Assembly: GCF_003347205.1 (NCBI RefSeq)
Contig: NZ_QQBJ01000005.1
Coordinates: 124,001-188,000 of the forward strand
Length of the DNA: 64,000 nucleotides
Direction of reading: 5' to 3'
Source of the DNA: Mycolicibacterium moriokaense
GTDB taxonomy: Bacteria > Actinomycetota > Actinomycetes > Mycobacteriales > Mycobacteriaceae
Shown here: one piece after another, positions 24,489 to 33,788 of the stretch
Layout: the number at the start of each line of letters is the position of its first letter
Position numbering within the stretch: the stretch's first letter is position 1
Program-made: the position numbers and the translations under genes
The notes under the pieces: model-generated
Database searches by the model: none
The model's input: the letters and a program-made list of their open reading frames with translations, nothing else
What the model was told of the DNA's origin: nothing

Positions 24489-25382
24489 GTGGCGATCGGC
24501 TTCGTCGGCCTCGGGAACATGGGTTTCCCGATGGTGAGACGTCTTCTGGCGGCCGGGTATCAGGTCAGCGTCTGCGACAGGCGCAGCGAACTGGTCGATG
24601 CCGCGGTGGAATTGGGCGCGCAGGCATCGACATCGCCGAAAGCGGTTGCGGACAAAGCGGATACGGTCCTGGCCAGCCTGCCGTCGGTCGACGCCTCCGT
24701 CGACGTGGCGACCGGCCCGGACGGTGTCGTCCACGGTGCGCGGGTGCGGCGGTTCGTCGACCTGTCGACCGTTGGCAGCCGAACCGCGCGCACGGTGGCC
24801 GAAGCGTTGGCCCGGCGCGGAATCGCGGCGCTGGACTGCCCGGTCAGCGGCGGGGTGGCGGGCGCGCAGAAGGGGACGTTGGCGGTGATGGTGTCCGGGC
24901 CACGCTCGGACTTCGAGGCGACCAAGGCCCTCCTCGAGGTCATCGGCAGGCCGATCTTCGTCGATGAGAAACCCGGTGCCGCACAGACGATGAAACTGGT
25001 GAACAACATGTTGGCCGCAACCGCCCTGGCGGCGACCGCCGAGGCGGTGGTGATGGGCGTCAAGTCCGGTCTCGACCCGCAGGTGATGCTCGATGTGCTC
25101 AACGCGGGTTCCGGCGGCACGCACGCCAGCCGCGACAAGTTCCCCCGCGCGGTGCTGCCGCGCACCTTCGACTACGGGTTCGCCACCGGCCTCATGGTCA
25201 AGGATGTCCGCCTCTACCTCGAGGAGGCCTCCGCCCTCGGTCTGCCCACGCAGATCACCGAAGCCGTCGGCCGGGTGTGGGAATCGGTGTTGGGCAGCGA
25301 GGGTGCGGACTCGGATTTCACGTGTGTCGTCAAACCCATGGAGGCCGCCGCGGGCGTGATCGTCGAAGGGAAGCCACGGTGA
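24489..25382 (+). CDS. 3-hydroxyisobutyrate dehydrogenase-family oxidoreductase
   Basis: This 297-residue beta-hydroxyacid dehydrogenase has GFVGLGNMGFPM at the NAD site, the substrate loop VDLSTVGSRTA, DCPVSGGVAGAQKG and the catalytic lysine in QTMKLVNNML. GTG 24489 is the start. Its stop overlaps the next SDR start by four bases (GTGA). With the CMD protein and SDR it forms a small catabolic operon; the substrate, perhaps a branched hydroxyacid or 2-hydroxy-3-oxo acid, cannot be told. Confidence 0.88.
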   Translation: MAIGFVGLGNMGFPMVRRLLAAGYQVSVCDRRSELVDAAVELGAQASTSPKAVADKADTVLASLPSVDASVDVATGPDGVVHGARVRRFVDLSTVGSRTARTVAEALARRGIAALDCPVSGGVAGAQKGTLAVMVSGPRSDFEATKALLEVIGRPIFVDEKPGAAQTMKLVNNMLAATALAATAEAVVMGVKSGLDPQVMLDVLNAGSGGTHASRDKFPRAVLPRTFDYGFATGLMVKDVRLYLEEASALGLPTQITEAVGRVWESVLGSEGADSDFTCVVKPMEAAAGVIVEGKPR

Positions 25383-26323
25383 ACACTCAGGCGCAAGAAG
25401 GTGCGGCGCATCCGACGGCAATGGAAATCGTCGAGGGAATCGACCTGACGGGCACGGTGTGCGTGATCACCGGTGCGACGTCGGGCCTCGGACGGGAGTC
25501 GGCGCGGGCGCTGGCCGGTGCCGGAGCGCACGTCGTGCTCGCGGGGCGCAACGCGAACGGTCTGAAGGACACCGAGCAGTGGGTGGGCCACCACGTCGGC
25601 CCCGCCCGGCTCACCTCCGTGACGATGGACCTGACCTCACTTGCCAGTGTGCGCGACGCCGCCGCCGACATCGCCGACGCGGTACCGGCGATCCACGTCC
25701 TGATGAACAACGCGGGTGTGATGTTCACGCCGTTGGGCCGAACCGACGACGGTTTCGAAATGCAGTTCGGCACAAATCATCTCGGTCACTTCGAGTTGAC
25801 CCGGCTGCTGGCGCCCCGCCTCGAGGCCGCCGGCGGCGCCCGGGTGGTCAACCTGTCCTCCGACGGACATCGGCTCGGCGACATCGACCTCGACGATCCG
25901 AACTGGCGACGCCGTGACTACGACAAGTTCCGCGCGTACGGGGCTTCCAAGACCGCCAACGTGCTGCACGCCGTGGAGCTCGATCGGCGGTTGAGGGCAG
26001 GCGGCATCCGGTGTTTCGCGGTGCACCCCGGCATGGTCGCCACCAAGCTCGCACGGCACATGACGCGCGACGACGTCGCCGCAGTCACCGCGTTGCCCGA
26101 GCAACGCCAGGTCGCGGCCGAGACCGACGTGCACAAGATGACGGTGCTGACTCCCGAACAGGGCGCCGCGACACAGGTGTGGGCGGCGGTGAGCGCCGAC
26201 CTGAATCAGGCGGGTGGGGCGTACCTGGCGGACTGCTCGATCCGATCGAACGTCGCCCCGTACGCCGTCGACCCGGATCGGGCGCGGCGGCTGTGGGAAC
26301 TGTCCGAAACCCTTTGCCGCTGA
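25379..26323 (+). CDS. Short-chain dehydrogenase (retinol-dehydrogenase-like)
   Basis: This 314-residue SDR has VITGATSGLGRESA at the cofactor site, NNAGVMFTP, QFGTNHLGHFELT and active-site YGASK. The NxLGHFxLT pattern places it with retinol dehydrogenase/WW-domain oxidoreductase-like SDRs. GTG 25379 overlaps the upstream stop. It ends eight bases from the convergent cutinase gene. Likely NADP-linked reduction of an aldehyde or ketone; a link with the aldehyde-producing LuxCE pair across the divergent promoter is possible but inferred. Confidence 0.87.
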   Translation: MNTQAQEGAAHPTAMEIVEGIDLTGTVCVITGATSGLGRESARALAGAGAHVVLAGRNANGLKDTEQWVGHHVGPARLTSVTMDLTSLASVRDAAADIADAVPAIHVLMNNAGVMFTPLGRTDDGFEMQFGTNHLGHFELTRLLAPRLEAAGGARVVNLSSDGHRLGDIDLDDPNWRRRDYDKFRAYGASKTANVLHAVELDRRLRAGGIRCFAVHPGMVATKLARHMTRDDVAAVTALPEQRQVAAETDVHKMTVLTPEQGAATQVWAAVSADLNQAGGAYLADCSIRSNVAPYAVDPDRARRLWELSETLCR

Positions 26324-26330
26324 ACCGGGT

Positions 26331-27035
26331 CTAGCGGGCGGCCGCCGCCGCCGACGAGCTGGACAACACCTTCTGCGCGACGAAGTCGGCGGCCTGGTCG
26401 GTCAGGCCGTCGGCGGGGTAGAGGTTGTGCGCGTTGCTGTCCCCGCCGCCGGGCGAGCAGATCGGGTCCTCCGGGATGCACTCGTCGACGGTCTTGTCGG
26501 CGTAGAGGTGCCCGACCGTGATCGGCGGCGCAGTGTTGGCGATCATCTGCAGAAACCCGCTGGACGGCTTGCCGAACAGCGCCACCGCGACGACGTGGTC
26601 GGCCACCTCCGCAGGCATGGGGCCGGTGAGGCCGGCGGGCATCTGGAAGCCGGGGGGCACGGAGTCCGCGGTCAGATAGCCTGCGACGGCCGCCCCCTGG
26701 GAGAAGCCGCCGAGCACGATCTTGGTGTCGGGGCAGTCGGCCGCGACGGCCTCGACCTTGTTGCTGGCGTCGATGACGCCTTGCGCGGCGGTCTGGAAAT
26801 CGAGCGACGCCGGATACGCCACCGGGTAGACCACCATCGATTTGTCGCCGAGCTTGCTGCGCAACGAGTCGACGAACGCCTGACCGGTGCCGCCGACGCC
26901 GGGCGGTTCGAAGGTGCCCCGCGCGAAGACCACCTCGACGTCCGGGCACGGCGCGGCCGATGCGGCGGGCGCGGTGAGAAACGGTGAGAACAATACGGCC
27001 GCAGCGATCGCCGCGACGCCGAGCAAACGACCCAT
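26331..27035 (-). CDS. Secreted cutinase-family esterase
   Basis: From ATG 27035 this 234-residue protein has a signal peptide (MGRLLGVAAIAAAVLFSPFL, ASA-A site) and a cutinase domain: VEVVFARGTFEPPGVGGTG, nucleophile GGFSQGAAV, and the C-terminal catalytic Asp/His region (DPICSPGG, AHNLYPADG) with the family's disulfide cysteines. Mycobacterial cutinase-like proteins act outside the cell as esterases, lipases or phospholipases. The final stretch is Ser/Ala-rich. It is convergent with the SDR operon and monocistronic. Confidence 0.93.
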   Translation of the reverse strand: MGRLLGVAAIAAAVLFSPFLTAPAASAAPCPDVEVVFARGTFEPPGVGGTGQAFVDSLRSKLGDKSMVVYPVAYPASLDFQTAAQGVIDASNKVEAVAADCPDTKIVLGGFSQGAAVAGYLTADSVPPGFQMPAGLTGPMPAEVADHVVAVALFGKPSSGFLQMIANTAPPITVGHLYADKTVDECIPEDPICSPGGGDSNAHNLYPADGLTDQAADFVAQKVLSSSSAAAAAR

Positions 27036-27194
27036 GATCAGAACCAACCCCACCGCCTCTATCGATATTGTGACGCTAGGCGGGGCAACCTCGCGCACGC
27101 CGCAAACGGTGCTTACCCGACAACGTCGTCGTCAAACATGCGCGTATGACGCGATTTACGATCCCCCACCAGCCTTTCCATCCTTACGCAACAG

Positions 27195-28079
27195 TCACGC
27201 CGACCGCAACCGGTAAGACTGTCTATTGAAAATTTCGGCGGGGTGTAACCAGTCCGCGAGGTTGTGCACGTAGTACTTGAAGATCGCCAACGGCGCCGGG
27301 TCGGACTTGATCTGCGCGCCGGGCGCCTCGGAGACGAACGAGGGGGCGCCGCGGTCGAGGTCCCAGTTGTAGTCGGCGAAGTGGTGGAACGTCGACTCCG
27401 CTACCGCCCGACCCATCGGTCTGCCGTCCGCGGCGCACTCGCCGTCGATGGCGACAGCCAGGTTGAAGTGCCGTCCGGTCGCAGTGCTCCGCCCCCGGGC
27501 CACCACGGTGGCGAAGGGCAGGTCGGCCGATACCCAGCCCTCGTGCGGGTGCGCGGGAAAGTATTCGACCCGCCCGGTTGTGCTGCCGGTCGTGCGCAGC
27601 AGCGGGTGCGCCTGCCCGTCGGCGAGCACCGGCTGATAGTCGCCGTTGGCACCGGAGTGGTAGTTCGGCCACGAGATGGAAGGGGTGTCCTGGTCGTCGC
27701 ACATGGTGGCGGGATCGACGGAGCGGTCGTGAAACCGGTTGACCTCGCCGAGTGAACCGAGTCCGACCAGACAGCTGCCCAGGTCCTGATGGTCGCGGGC
27801 GGTCAGCACGCCGCCGCCGCTGCCGCGGAACCGGATGATGGCGTCTGCTTCGGCGGGCGTCAGCCCGTCTCCCGCGTCGACGGCCAGCAGCCACAGCTGG
27901 TCGAAGCCGAGGTCGTCGAGGCGGCTCAGAATCGGGTCGTCCACGCCGGGGTGACTCCGATCGCGCGCGATCACCTCGTGGCCCGCGAGCCGCAACTCGT
28001 CGGCGAGCAGTGAGAAGCGCGTGACGTCCCAGTCGTCGGGGGACTCGGCGATGGTCGTCTGGAGCAGGATCCGCGACAT
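27195..28079 (-). CDS. ThuA/glutamine-amidotransferase-like hypothetical protein
   Basis: From ATG 28079 the 294-residue protein starts MSRILLQTTIAESPDDWDV and reads like an alpha/beta flavodoxin-type domain: FDQLWLLAVDAGDGLTPAEADAI then GGGVLTARDHQDLG, similar in layout to ThuA/DJ-1-type class I amidotransferase-like folds. A catalytic Cys at the elbow is not evident. It is the last gene of the sigma-SDR-cupin run, four bases after the cupin gene. Function unknown; the ThuA-like call is tentative. Confidence 0.5.
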   Translation of the reverse strand: MSRILLQTTIAESPDDWDVTRFSLLADELRLAGHEVIARDRSHPGVDDPILSRLDDLGFDQLWLLAVDAGDGLTPAEADAIIRFRGSGGGVLTARDHQDLGSCLVGLGSLGEVNRFHDRSVDPATMCDDQDTPSISWPNYHSGANGDYQPVLADGQAHPLLRTTGSTTGRVEYFPAHPHEGWVSADLPFATVVARGRSTATGRHFNLAVAIDGECAADGRPMGRAVAESTFHHFADYNWDLDRGAPSFVSEAPGAQIKSDPAPLAIFKYYVHNLADWLHPAEIFNRQSYRLRSA

Positions 28080-28083
28080 CGGG

Positions 28084-28512
28084 CTACCCCTGGCCGGTCG
28101 GAGCCGCGGCGGGCACCCGCAGGTGCCTGCGCGCCTGGAGCTCCTGCTCGTCGACGAGGGTGAGCATCGGCTGGCCCGGGACACAGAGCATCGTGACGAC
28201 GAAGCGGCTCGTGATGTCGTCGCGGTTGTTGGCGTCCGAGTAGTGGATGACGTCGCCGCCGGGTTCCCAGAACGTCTCTCCCGCACGGATGACTCGCGGG
28301 GGCTCGCCCTCGAGCTCGAACAGCATCTCGCCTTCCAGCATGTAGCCGAACGCGGGTCCGCTGGGGTGGCGGTGCGGCGGAGCCCCGGCGCTTCCCGGCG
28401 GGTACTCGATCACGGCGGTCATCACCTCCGCGCCGTCGGGGATGAAGGGCGGGCGCACCTCCGCGACGACCGTCAACGCGTTCTCCCACTCGGGGTCAAA
28501 TGTTTTCGACAT
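28084..28512 (-). CDS. Cupin-domain protein
   Basis: This 142-residue single-domain cupin has the first metal motif PPHRHPSGPAFGYMLEGE (G(X)5HXH-like with later Glu) and the second around GETFWEPGGDVIHYSDANN. It may be an enzyme or a small-molecule sensor. It lies in an operon with an ECF sigma factor and no obvious anti-sigma factor. ChrR-type anti-sigma factors carry a cupin, but the usual zinc-binding anti-sigma domain is not visible here. ATG 28512 follows AAGGAGTGACCG. Confidence 0.8.
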   Translation of the reverse strand: MSKTFDPEWENALTVVAEVRPPFIPDGAEVMTAVIEYPPGSAGAPPHRHPSGPAFGYMLEGEMLFELEGEPPRVIRAGETFWEPGGDVIHYSDANNRDDITSRFVVTMLCVPGQPMLTLVDEQELQARRHLRVPAAAPTGQG

Positions 28513-28536
28513 CGGTCACTCCTTCTGGTCGTGATG

Positions 28537-29259
28537 TCAGACGGCGGTTCCGCCGCCGTCGGCGTGCAGAGTCGAACCAGTGATGAAACTCGACCGCGGC
28601 GACGCCAGGAACAGCACCGCCTGCGCTATCTCGGCGGGCCGGGCGGTCCTGCCGAGGGGCAGCGCGCGGCCGAGCTCTTCGTTCGTCTCGCCCCACTGAG
28701 CCTCGACGCCTTCGGTTTTGGTCGGACCGGGCGCAACGCTGTTGACCCGAACCCCGCGCGCTCCGAACTCGGCCGCCCAGGTGCGGGTCAGGGATTCCAC
28801 GGCCGCCTTCGACGCGCTGTACGCCGACGCGCCCGGGACGCCCTTCGAGGCCACCATCGTGGTGACGTTGACGATGCTGCCGCGTCGACGCCCGAGCATG
28901 CCGGGCGCCAACCCCGCGGCGAGGAAATAGGCGCCGCGCACGTTGGTGTCGAAGGTTCTGTCGAACGCGGTGACGTCCTGGTCGACGGTCAGCGCGGCCG
29001 GGAAATCGGCGGCGTTGTTGACCAGGATGTCGACATCGCCGGCCTGGTGGATCAGCGACTTCACCGATTCGAGATCCGACATGTCGGTCTGGATGAAGCG
29101 CACACCGCCGCCCAGTCCGGCCGCCGCGGCCTTGCCGCGTTCGGCATCTCTGCCGGTGATGATCACCGAGGCGCCTTCGCCGGCCAGCAGTTCGGCGCAG
29201 GCCAGGCCGATTCCCGCGGTTCCTCCGGTGACCAACGCGCTCTGATCAGTCAGTTCCAT
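28537..29259 (-). CDS. Short-chain dehydrogenase/reductase
   Basis: This 240-residue classical SDR from ATG 29259 has VTGGTAGIGLACAE, ILVNNAADFP, YSASKAAVESLTRTWAAEFG and the C-terminal ITGSTLHADGG. It follows the sigma-factor gene after 11 bases and precedes the cupin gene after 24, so it is probably in the sigma factor's own transcript. Longer upstream frames run inside the sigma gene and are rejected. Confidence 0.88.
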   Translation of the reverse strand: MELTDQSALVTGGTAGIGLACAELLAGEGASVIITGRDAERGKAAAAGLGGGVRFIQTDMSDLESVKSLIHQAGDVDILVNNAADFPAALTVDQDVTAFDRTFDTNVRGAYFLAAGLAPGMLGRRRGSIVNVTTMVASKGVPGASAYSASKAAVESLTRTWAAEFGARGVRVNSVAPGPTKTEGVEAQWGETNEELGRALPLGRTARPAEIAQAVLFLASPRSSFITGSTLHADGGGTAV

Positions 29260-29270
29260 GGCTGCACCCC

Positions 29271-29879
29271 TCACGCGACGGCGAGTTCTTCGGCGGCCAC
29301 GTCGCGTCGGTCGTCGGCGAGGTGAGCGAGCGTGAAGCGCAGCCGAGCCCTGGCCCGCGAAACCCTGGACATCACGGTGCCCAACGGAACGCCCAGGATG
29401 GCTGCGGTCTCCGCGCACGTGTATCCGGCGACGTCGGCGTAATACACGACCTCCGCGAAGCCGGCCGGCAACGCATCCATCGCGGCCTTGATTTCGTTGT
29501 CGGGCAGCGTGTTCAGTGCCTCCGCCTCGGCCGAGCGATTCACCCACGGCACAGCGCTGTCGCAGAGATCGTGCTCGGTGAGCCGGTCGACCGAGACCTC
29601 CGCAGGTCTGCGCCGCTTCGAGCGGTACATGCTGACCCAGCGGTTGTACATGATCCGGAACAGCCACGCCTGGAGGTTGGTGCCCTCCCGGAAGGTGTGG
29701 AAGCCCGCGAAAGCGTGCAGCAGCGCGTCCTGCAGCAGGTCGTCGGCGTCGGCGTCGCAACGTGTCAGGCGCCGCGCCCCTCGGGACAGAACGTCGAGCA
29801 GTGGCTCTGTCTGCATGGCGAAGCGCGCGGCAAGGTTCCGGTCAGCCTGCCCAGTGCCAAGTACGGATGTGATCGTCAT
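29271..29879 (-). CDS. ECF sigma factor (SigH/SigE-like)
   Basis: This about 202-residue sigma-70 of the extracytoplasmic-function type has region 2 (DADDLLQDALLHAFAGFHTF, FREGTNLQAWLFRIMYNRW) and region 4 (AMDALPAGFAEVVYYADVAG, AAILGVPLGTVMSRVSRAR). The FREGTNLxAWLF phrase is close to SigH-type factors. No RseA/RshA-like zinc anti-sigma gene is adjacent; instead an SDR, a cupin and a ThuA-like gene follow. Candidate starts are ATG 29879 and ATG 29957; the shorter keeps the usual length. Confidence 0.9.
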   Translation of the reverse strand: MTITSVLGTGQADRNLAARFAMQTEPLLDVLSRGARRLTRCDADADDLLQDALLHAFAGFHTFREGTNLQAWLFRIMYNRWVSMYRSKRRRPAEVSVDRLTEHDLCDSAVPWVNRSAEAEALNTLPDNEIKAAMDALPAGFAEVVYYADVAGYTCAETAAILGVPLGTVMSRVSRARARLRFTLAHLADDRRDVAAEELAVA

Positions 29880-30036
29880 GATGAACGCCCCAGTTCCTGT
29901 GGTTGCCTTTGCGCTGGTGAGAGCCCGTCGTGGGCCGTCGAGATCAGCCTCGGCCACAGGAGCCGGGAGCGAACCCTTGGAAACCCGTAGTCAGTGGTTC
30001 GCGGTCCGTAGTGGGCCGCCCGCGATTACGTGTGGC

Positions 30037-32832
30037 TCAGCCGGCCCAGGACAGGTTGCGCAGCGCTCGGCGTGAGGTGATGCCGAGCTTGACGAACACT
30101 TTTCTGAGGTGCCACTCGACGGTGTGGGTGCTGATGAACAGCTGGGCACCGATCTCCTGGTTCGTCAATCCCTCCGCCGCCAACCTGGCGATCTGAGATT
30201 CCTGGGCCGTCAGTTCGTCGCCGGATTTGACCGGCTCCTTGCGCACCTTCTCGCCGGCGGCCATCAGTTCGCGACGTGCGCGCTGGGCAAAACCCTTGGC
30301 GCCCATGGTGGTGAACATCTGGTGGGCGGCGTTGAGTTGGCTGCGCGCGTCGACGCGTCGATTGTCGCGGCGCAGCCATTCGCCGTAGGACAGTCGGGTG
30401 CGGGCCAGGTGCACCACCACCCGGGTGCGCTGCAGGCGTTCGATCGCTTCGGTGAAGAGCCGCTCAGCCACGTCATCGTCGGACGCCAGCAGCGCCTGCG
30501 CATGGGCAAGTGCACCGAGTCCCCAATCGGTGCCGCTGGCACCGGCGCGTTCTTCGAGCTGTCGCGCCGCCTGCGCGCCTGTCTCGGTGTCACCGGTGCG
30601 GGTGGCGGCCTCGACGAGTTCGAACAGGCACCAGCTGAAAAAGCCCAGATCCTCGTACCGGCAGGCCTGCCGCGCGCAGGCGAACGCCTCGTCGTATCGA
30701 CCGAGGCCGTTGTACAGCACCGCGCTGACGTAGCCGGTCACACCCAGCATTCGGCCTTCACCGCGATCGCTTCCCTGCGCGGCCGCCGCCTCGATCACCG
30801 CGGTCGCCTCCGCGGCGTCTCCGCGCCACGCGGCGAGCAACAACGAGTGGTATCGCGCAGGCCCGCCGTGCTCGGTCACCGCGTTGATCGAGTTCGCTTC
30901 CTCGATAAGCGTTGTCGCTGTTGAGAACTCACCCGCCAGGAGGTGGACACCGGCGCGGTAGACGAGCGCACGGGGCAATCCGGCCAATGCGCCGGTGGCG
31001 CGCGCGATGCGCACGATCGCGCTCGACAGCTGATCGACGATCTCCTCGTCCCACAGTTCGTGGGCACAGGATTCCTGCAGGATCGGGAAGGCGGGCACCA
31101 GCCACCGGCGAACGGAGCCGTCGTCGTTTCGCGCCTGCTCGCACATCAACTCCAGTGCGCGGCGCAGTGGCCCCGCGCCCGCGGCGGGACCGGCAGTGAG
31201 CCGTTCGGCCAGACCCTGCAACAGGTAGTCGACGGGTCGGGGCAACTCGGTTGCGCCACCGACGGCAGCGCGCGCCGCCGCGGCGGCGTCGGCCAGCGCG
31301 CCGGGTCGGCCGAGCCGTCCGGCGTACATCAGCGCGGCAATCGCCTCCAGATAGCTTTCGCGCGAGGAATAGTCGTCAAGGCCTTCCAGCCTGCGCGCGG
31401 CGTCGAGCAGCTGCTGCGCGATCTGGCTGAGGTCGAGGGCGCCCTCGTCGCCGGCGCGGCTGCGAACGAACTCCATCTGCGCCCGCAGCCGGGCCACCTG
31501 CGCCCGCTGGAGCTCGGTCAGCGTGCCGAGTTCGGCGACCGCGAGCAGATCATAGGCATCTGCGGGTGCGGCCGCGTCCCTCTTTGCTTGTGCGGCGGCG
31601 ACTGCTCGGGCGCTGCGCCGCGCCGGATCCGACGTCAGTGCCACGGCCCGTTCGAGAAAGGATGCGGCAGCGGCGATTCCGCCCCTGCTCTGGGCGCGGC
31701 CCGCCGACGCTTCCAGCTCGGCGGCGATCGCGTCATCGGGGCCCGAGGCGGCGTTGGCGGCGTGCCACGCGCGCCGGTCCGGGTCGGTGTCCGGGTCGCT
31801 GGCTTCGGCCAATGCCCGGTGTACCACCCTGCGTTGGGTGAGGTCTGCGGCACGGTAGGCCGCCGATCGCATCAACGGATGATGGAATCGCATGCGGGAT
31901 CCGTACTCGATGATGCCTGCCGCCTCGGCCGGGGCCAGCTGCTCGACGGGGATGCCCAGATGCCGCGCAGCGCGCAGAAAAAGCCCGGCGTCGCCGACCG
32001 GTTCGGCCGCGGCGAGCTGGACCAGGCGTTGAGTCGGTTCCGGCAGCGCCTGGATGCGACGCACGAAGTCGTCCTCGATGGCGGCGCTCGACGAGCGTTT
32101 GCCGGAGATCCAGAAGCCGCCGGAAAGCTCGGCGGCGGAGGCGCTTCGCGGTACCTCGAGGATGGCCAGCGGAATGCCGCGGGTTTCGGCGATGATGCGG
32201 TCCCGCACCCGCGGGTCGATACCTGCGACCATCACCGATTCCAGCAGCCCGCGCGCGTCGTCGTCGGAAATGCCGGTCAGTTCCAGCACTGGCAGGCCCG
32301 CCAACACGGCGGGTCGGTCTCGCACCGCGAACACCATCGCGATGGGCTCGGCGAGCAGGCGCCTGGCCACGAACGCCAGCGTCTGCACCGTCACCTGGTC
32401 CAGCCATTGCACGTCGTCGATCAGCAGGAGCAGGGGGCGGTCGTCGGCGGCCGCGGCCAACAGGCTCAGGACCGCCAGGCCGACCAGAAAGCGATCCGGC
32501 GTTTGCCCGGAGCCGCGGCCGAATGCGACGTCGAGCGCCTCACGTTGCGGGGCGGGCAACGCGTCGAGATGCTCGAGCAGCGGCGCGCACAGCTGGTGCA
32601 GGCCCGCGAAGGCGAGTTCCATGTCGGATTCCACTCCGACCAGCTCAATGCAGTGGAATCCGGACGCCGAATCCGCCGCATAGTGCAGCAGTGCGGTCTT
32701 GCCGATGCCGGCTTCTCCGCACAGCACGAGCACCGCGGAGCCACCGGATCTGACGGTGGAAACGAGGTCGAGAAGCGTCTCGCACTCGGCGGCGCGACCA
32801 CGCAGGCCGTCCGCTCCGCCGTTGCTCGACAT
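30037..32832 (-). CDS. Large LuxR-family ATPase regulator (LAL type)
   Basis: This about 931-residue protein combines an N-terminal AAA-type ATPase with Walker A GEAGIGKT and Walker B LLLLIDDVQWLD, a long helical TPR-like middle (repeated Ala/Leu/Arg-rich helices), and a C-terminal LuxR/GerE helix-turn-helix (LTAQESQIARLAAEGLTNQE, then HTVEWHLRKVFVKLG). LAL regulators are signal-integrating activators. ATG 32832 (MSSNGGADG) is preferred to ATG 32853. The NmrA-like gene follows upstream on the same strand with 58 bases between. Confidence 0.93.
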   Translation of the reverse strand: MSSNGGADGLRGRAAECETLLDLVSTVRSGGSAVLVLCGEAGIGKTALLHYAADSASGFHCIELVGVESDMELAFAGLHQLCAPLLEHLDALPAPQREALDVAFGRGSGQTPDRFLVGLAVLSLLAAAADDRPLLLLIDDVQWLDQVTVQTLAFVARRLLAEPIAMVFAVRDRPAVLAGLPVLELTGISDDDARGLLESVMVAGIDPRVRDRIIAETRGIPLAILEVPRSASAAELSGGFWISGKRSSSAAIEDDFVRRIQALPEPTQRLVQLAAAEPVGDAGLFLRAARHLGIPVEQLAPAEAAGIIEYGSRMRFHHPLMRSAAYRAADLTQRRVVHRALAEASDPDTDPDRRAWHAANAASGPDDAIAAELEASAGRAQSRGGIAAAASFLERAVALTSDPARRSARAVAAAQAKRDAAAPADAYDLLAVAELGTLTELQRAQVARLRAQMEFVRSRAGDEGALDLSQIAQQLLDAARRLEGLDDYSSRESYLEAIAALMYAGRLGRPGALADAAAAARAAVGGATELPRPVDYLLQGLAERLTAGPAAGAGPLRRALELMCEQARNDDGSVRRWLVPAFPILQESCAHELWDEEIVDQLSSAIVRIARATGALAGLPRALVYRAGVHLLAGEFSTATTLIEEANSINAVTEHGGPARYHSLLLAAWRGDAAEATAVIEAAAAQGSDRGEGRMLGVTGYVSAVLYNGLGRYDEAFACARQACRYEDLGFFSWCLFELVEAATRTGDTETGAQAARQLEERAGASGTDWGLGALAHAQALLASDDDVAERLFTEAIERLQRTRVVVHLARTRLSYGEWLRRDNRRVDARSQLNAAHQMFTTMGAKGFAQRARRELMAAGEKVRKEPVKSGDELTAQESQIARLAAEGLTNQEIGAQLFISTHTVEWHLRKVFVKLGITSRRALRNLSWAG

Positions 32833-32890
32833 GCCCCGGATGGTATCGAGCATCCGAGCGGAGCGGGCGGCAGCGCCCGCCTCACAGCAG

Positions 32891-33646
32891 CTACCGCATG
32901 GCCGCGGCTTCCCGGCTCCAGTCCTCGAAGCGGGTATCGAACAGCGTCGCGCCGTCGCCGGGGACCAGGGTGGTTTCGTCGATCTGCACGCCCCAGTAGC
33001 CGGCGGCCGGATCGGCCACCACCGGGCGCGAATCGCCGTGGGCCCGCAGCGCCATCCTGATGATGTCGGGCAGCAGGAACCGCTGCGGTCCGGCGACCTT
33101 GATGACGCCGTTCACCGGCGTGTTGACCGCGGCGATCGCGACCGCCTCGGCGACGTCGGCCGAGGCCATCGGCTGCATGAAGGCGTTGGGCAGCCGCACC
33201 GTCCCGTCGACCGTCGCCGAGTCCGCGATCTTGGTGAGGAATTCGAAGAATTGAGTCGCGGCCACGATGGAGTAGGGGATGGGCCCGGCGCTGATGAGCT
33301 CCTCCTGGGCCTGCTTGGCCTGGAAATACTCGCTCTGCTGGGCGAGTCGCTCGGTTCCGACCACCGACAGCGCGACGTGGTGGCTGACGCCCGCGGCGGC
33401 CTCGGCCTCGAGCAGGTTGGTGGTGGCGGTCCTGAAGAATTCCTTGGCCGCACCGTCGAGCGTCGGCGAGTTGGACACGTCGACGACCACCGACGCTCCC
33501 CGCAACACCTGCGAAAGTCCCTTGCCGGTAATGGTGTTCACGCCTGTTGACGGTGCTGCGGCGATTGCGTCGTGACCGTGTTCGGTCAGCCCGTGCACAA
33601 CCTTGGACCCGATGAGGCCGGTTCCGCCGATGACAACGATTCGCAT
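32891..33646 (-). CDS. NmrA-like NAD(P)-binding protein
   Basis: This 251-residue atypical SDR has MRIVVIGGTGLIGSKVV at the cofactor site and SVVGTERLAQQSEYFQAKQA in the region of the usual YxxxK, here with the NmrA/quinone-reductase pattern (YFQAKQAQEE). Members reduce quinones or act as redox sensors. The LAL regulator gene lies 58 bases downstream on the same strand, so the pair may be linked. Confidence 0.82.
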   Translation of the reverse strand: MRIVVIGGTGLIGSKVVHGLTEHGHDAIAAAPSTGVNTITGKGLSQVLRGASVVVDVSNSPTLDGAAKEFFRTATTNLLEAEAAAGVSHHVALSVVGTERLAQQSEYFQAKQAQEELISAGPIPYSIVAATQFFEFLTKIADSATVDGTVRLPNAFMQPMASADVAEAVAIAAVNTPVNGVIKVAGPQRFLLPDIIRMALRAHGDSRPVVADPAAGYWGVQIDETTLVPGDGATLFDTRFEDWSREAAAMR

Positions 33647-33788
33647 GATTGGACCTTTCAGTGCTGGATTCGAATGCGTTCGACAGCCCAGAACGGAGCG
33701 ACTGTTGTCGATTCATCCCGAGGCGCGCGATTCGTCTCCTTAGAATGACGTCAGCAACATCGGCGATCAGAGATGAGGTCTGGTACTC

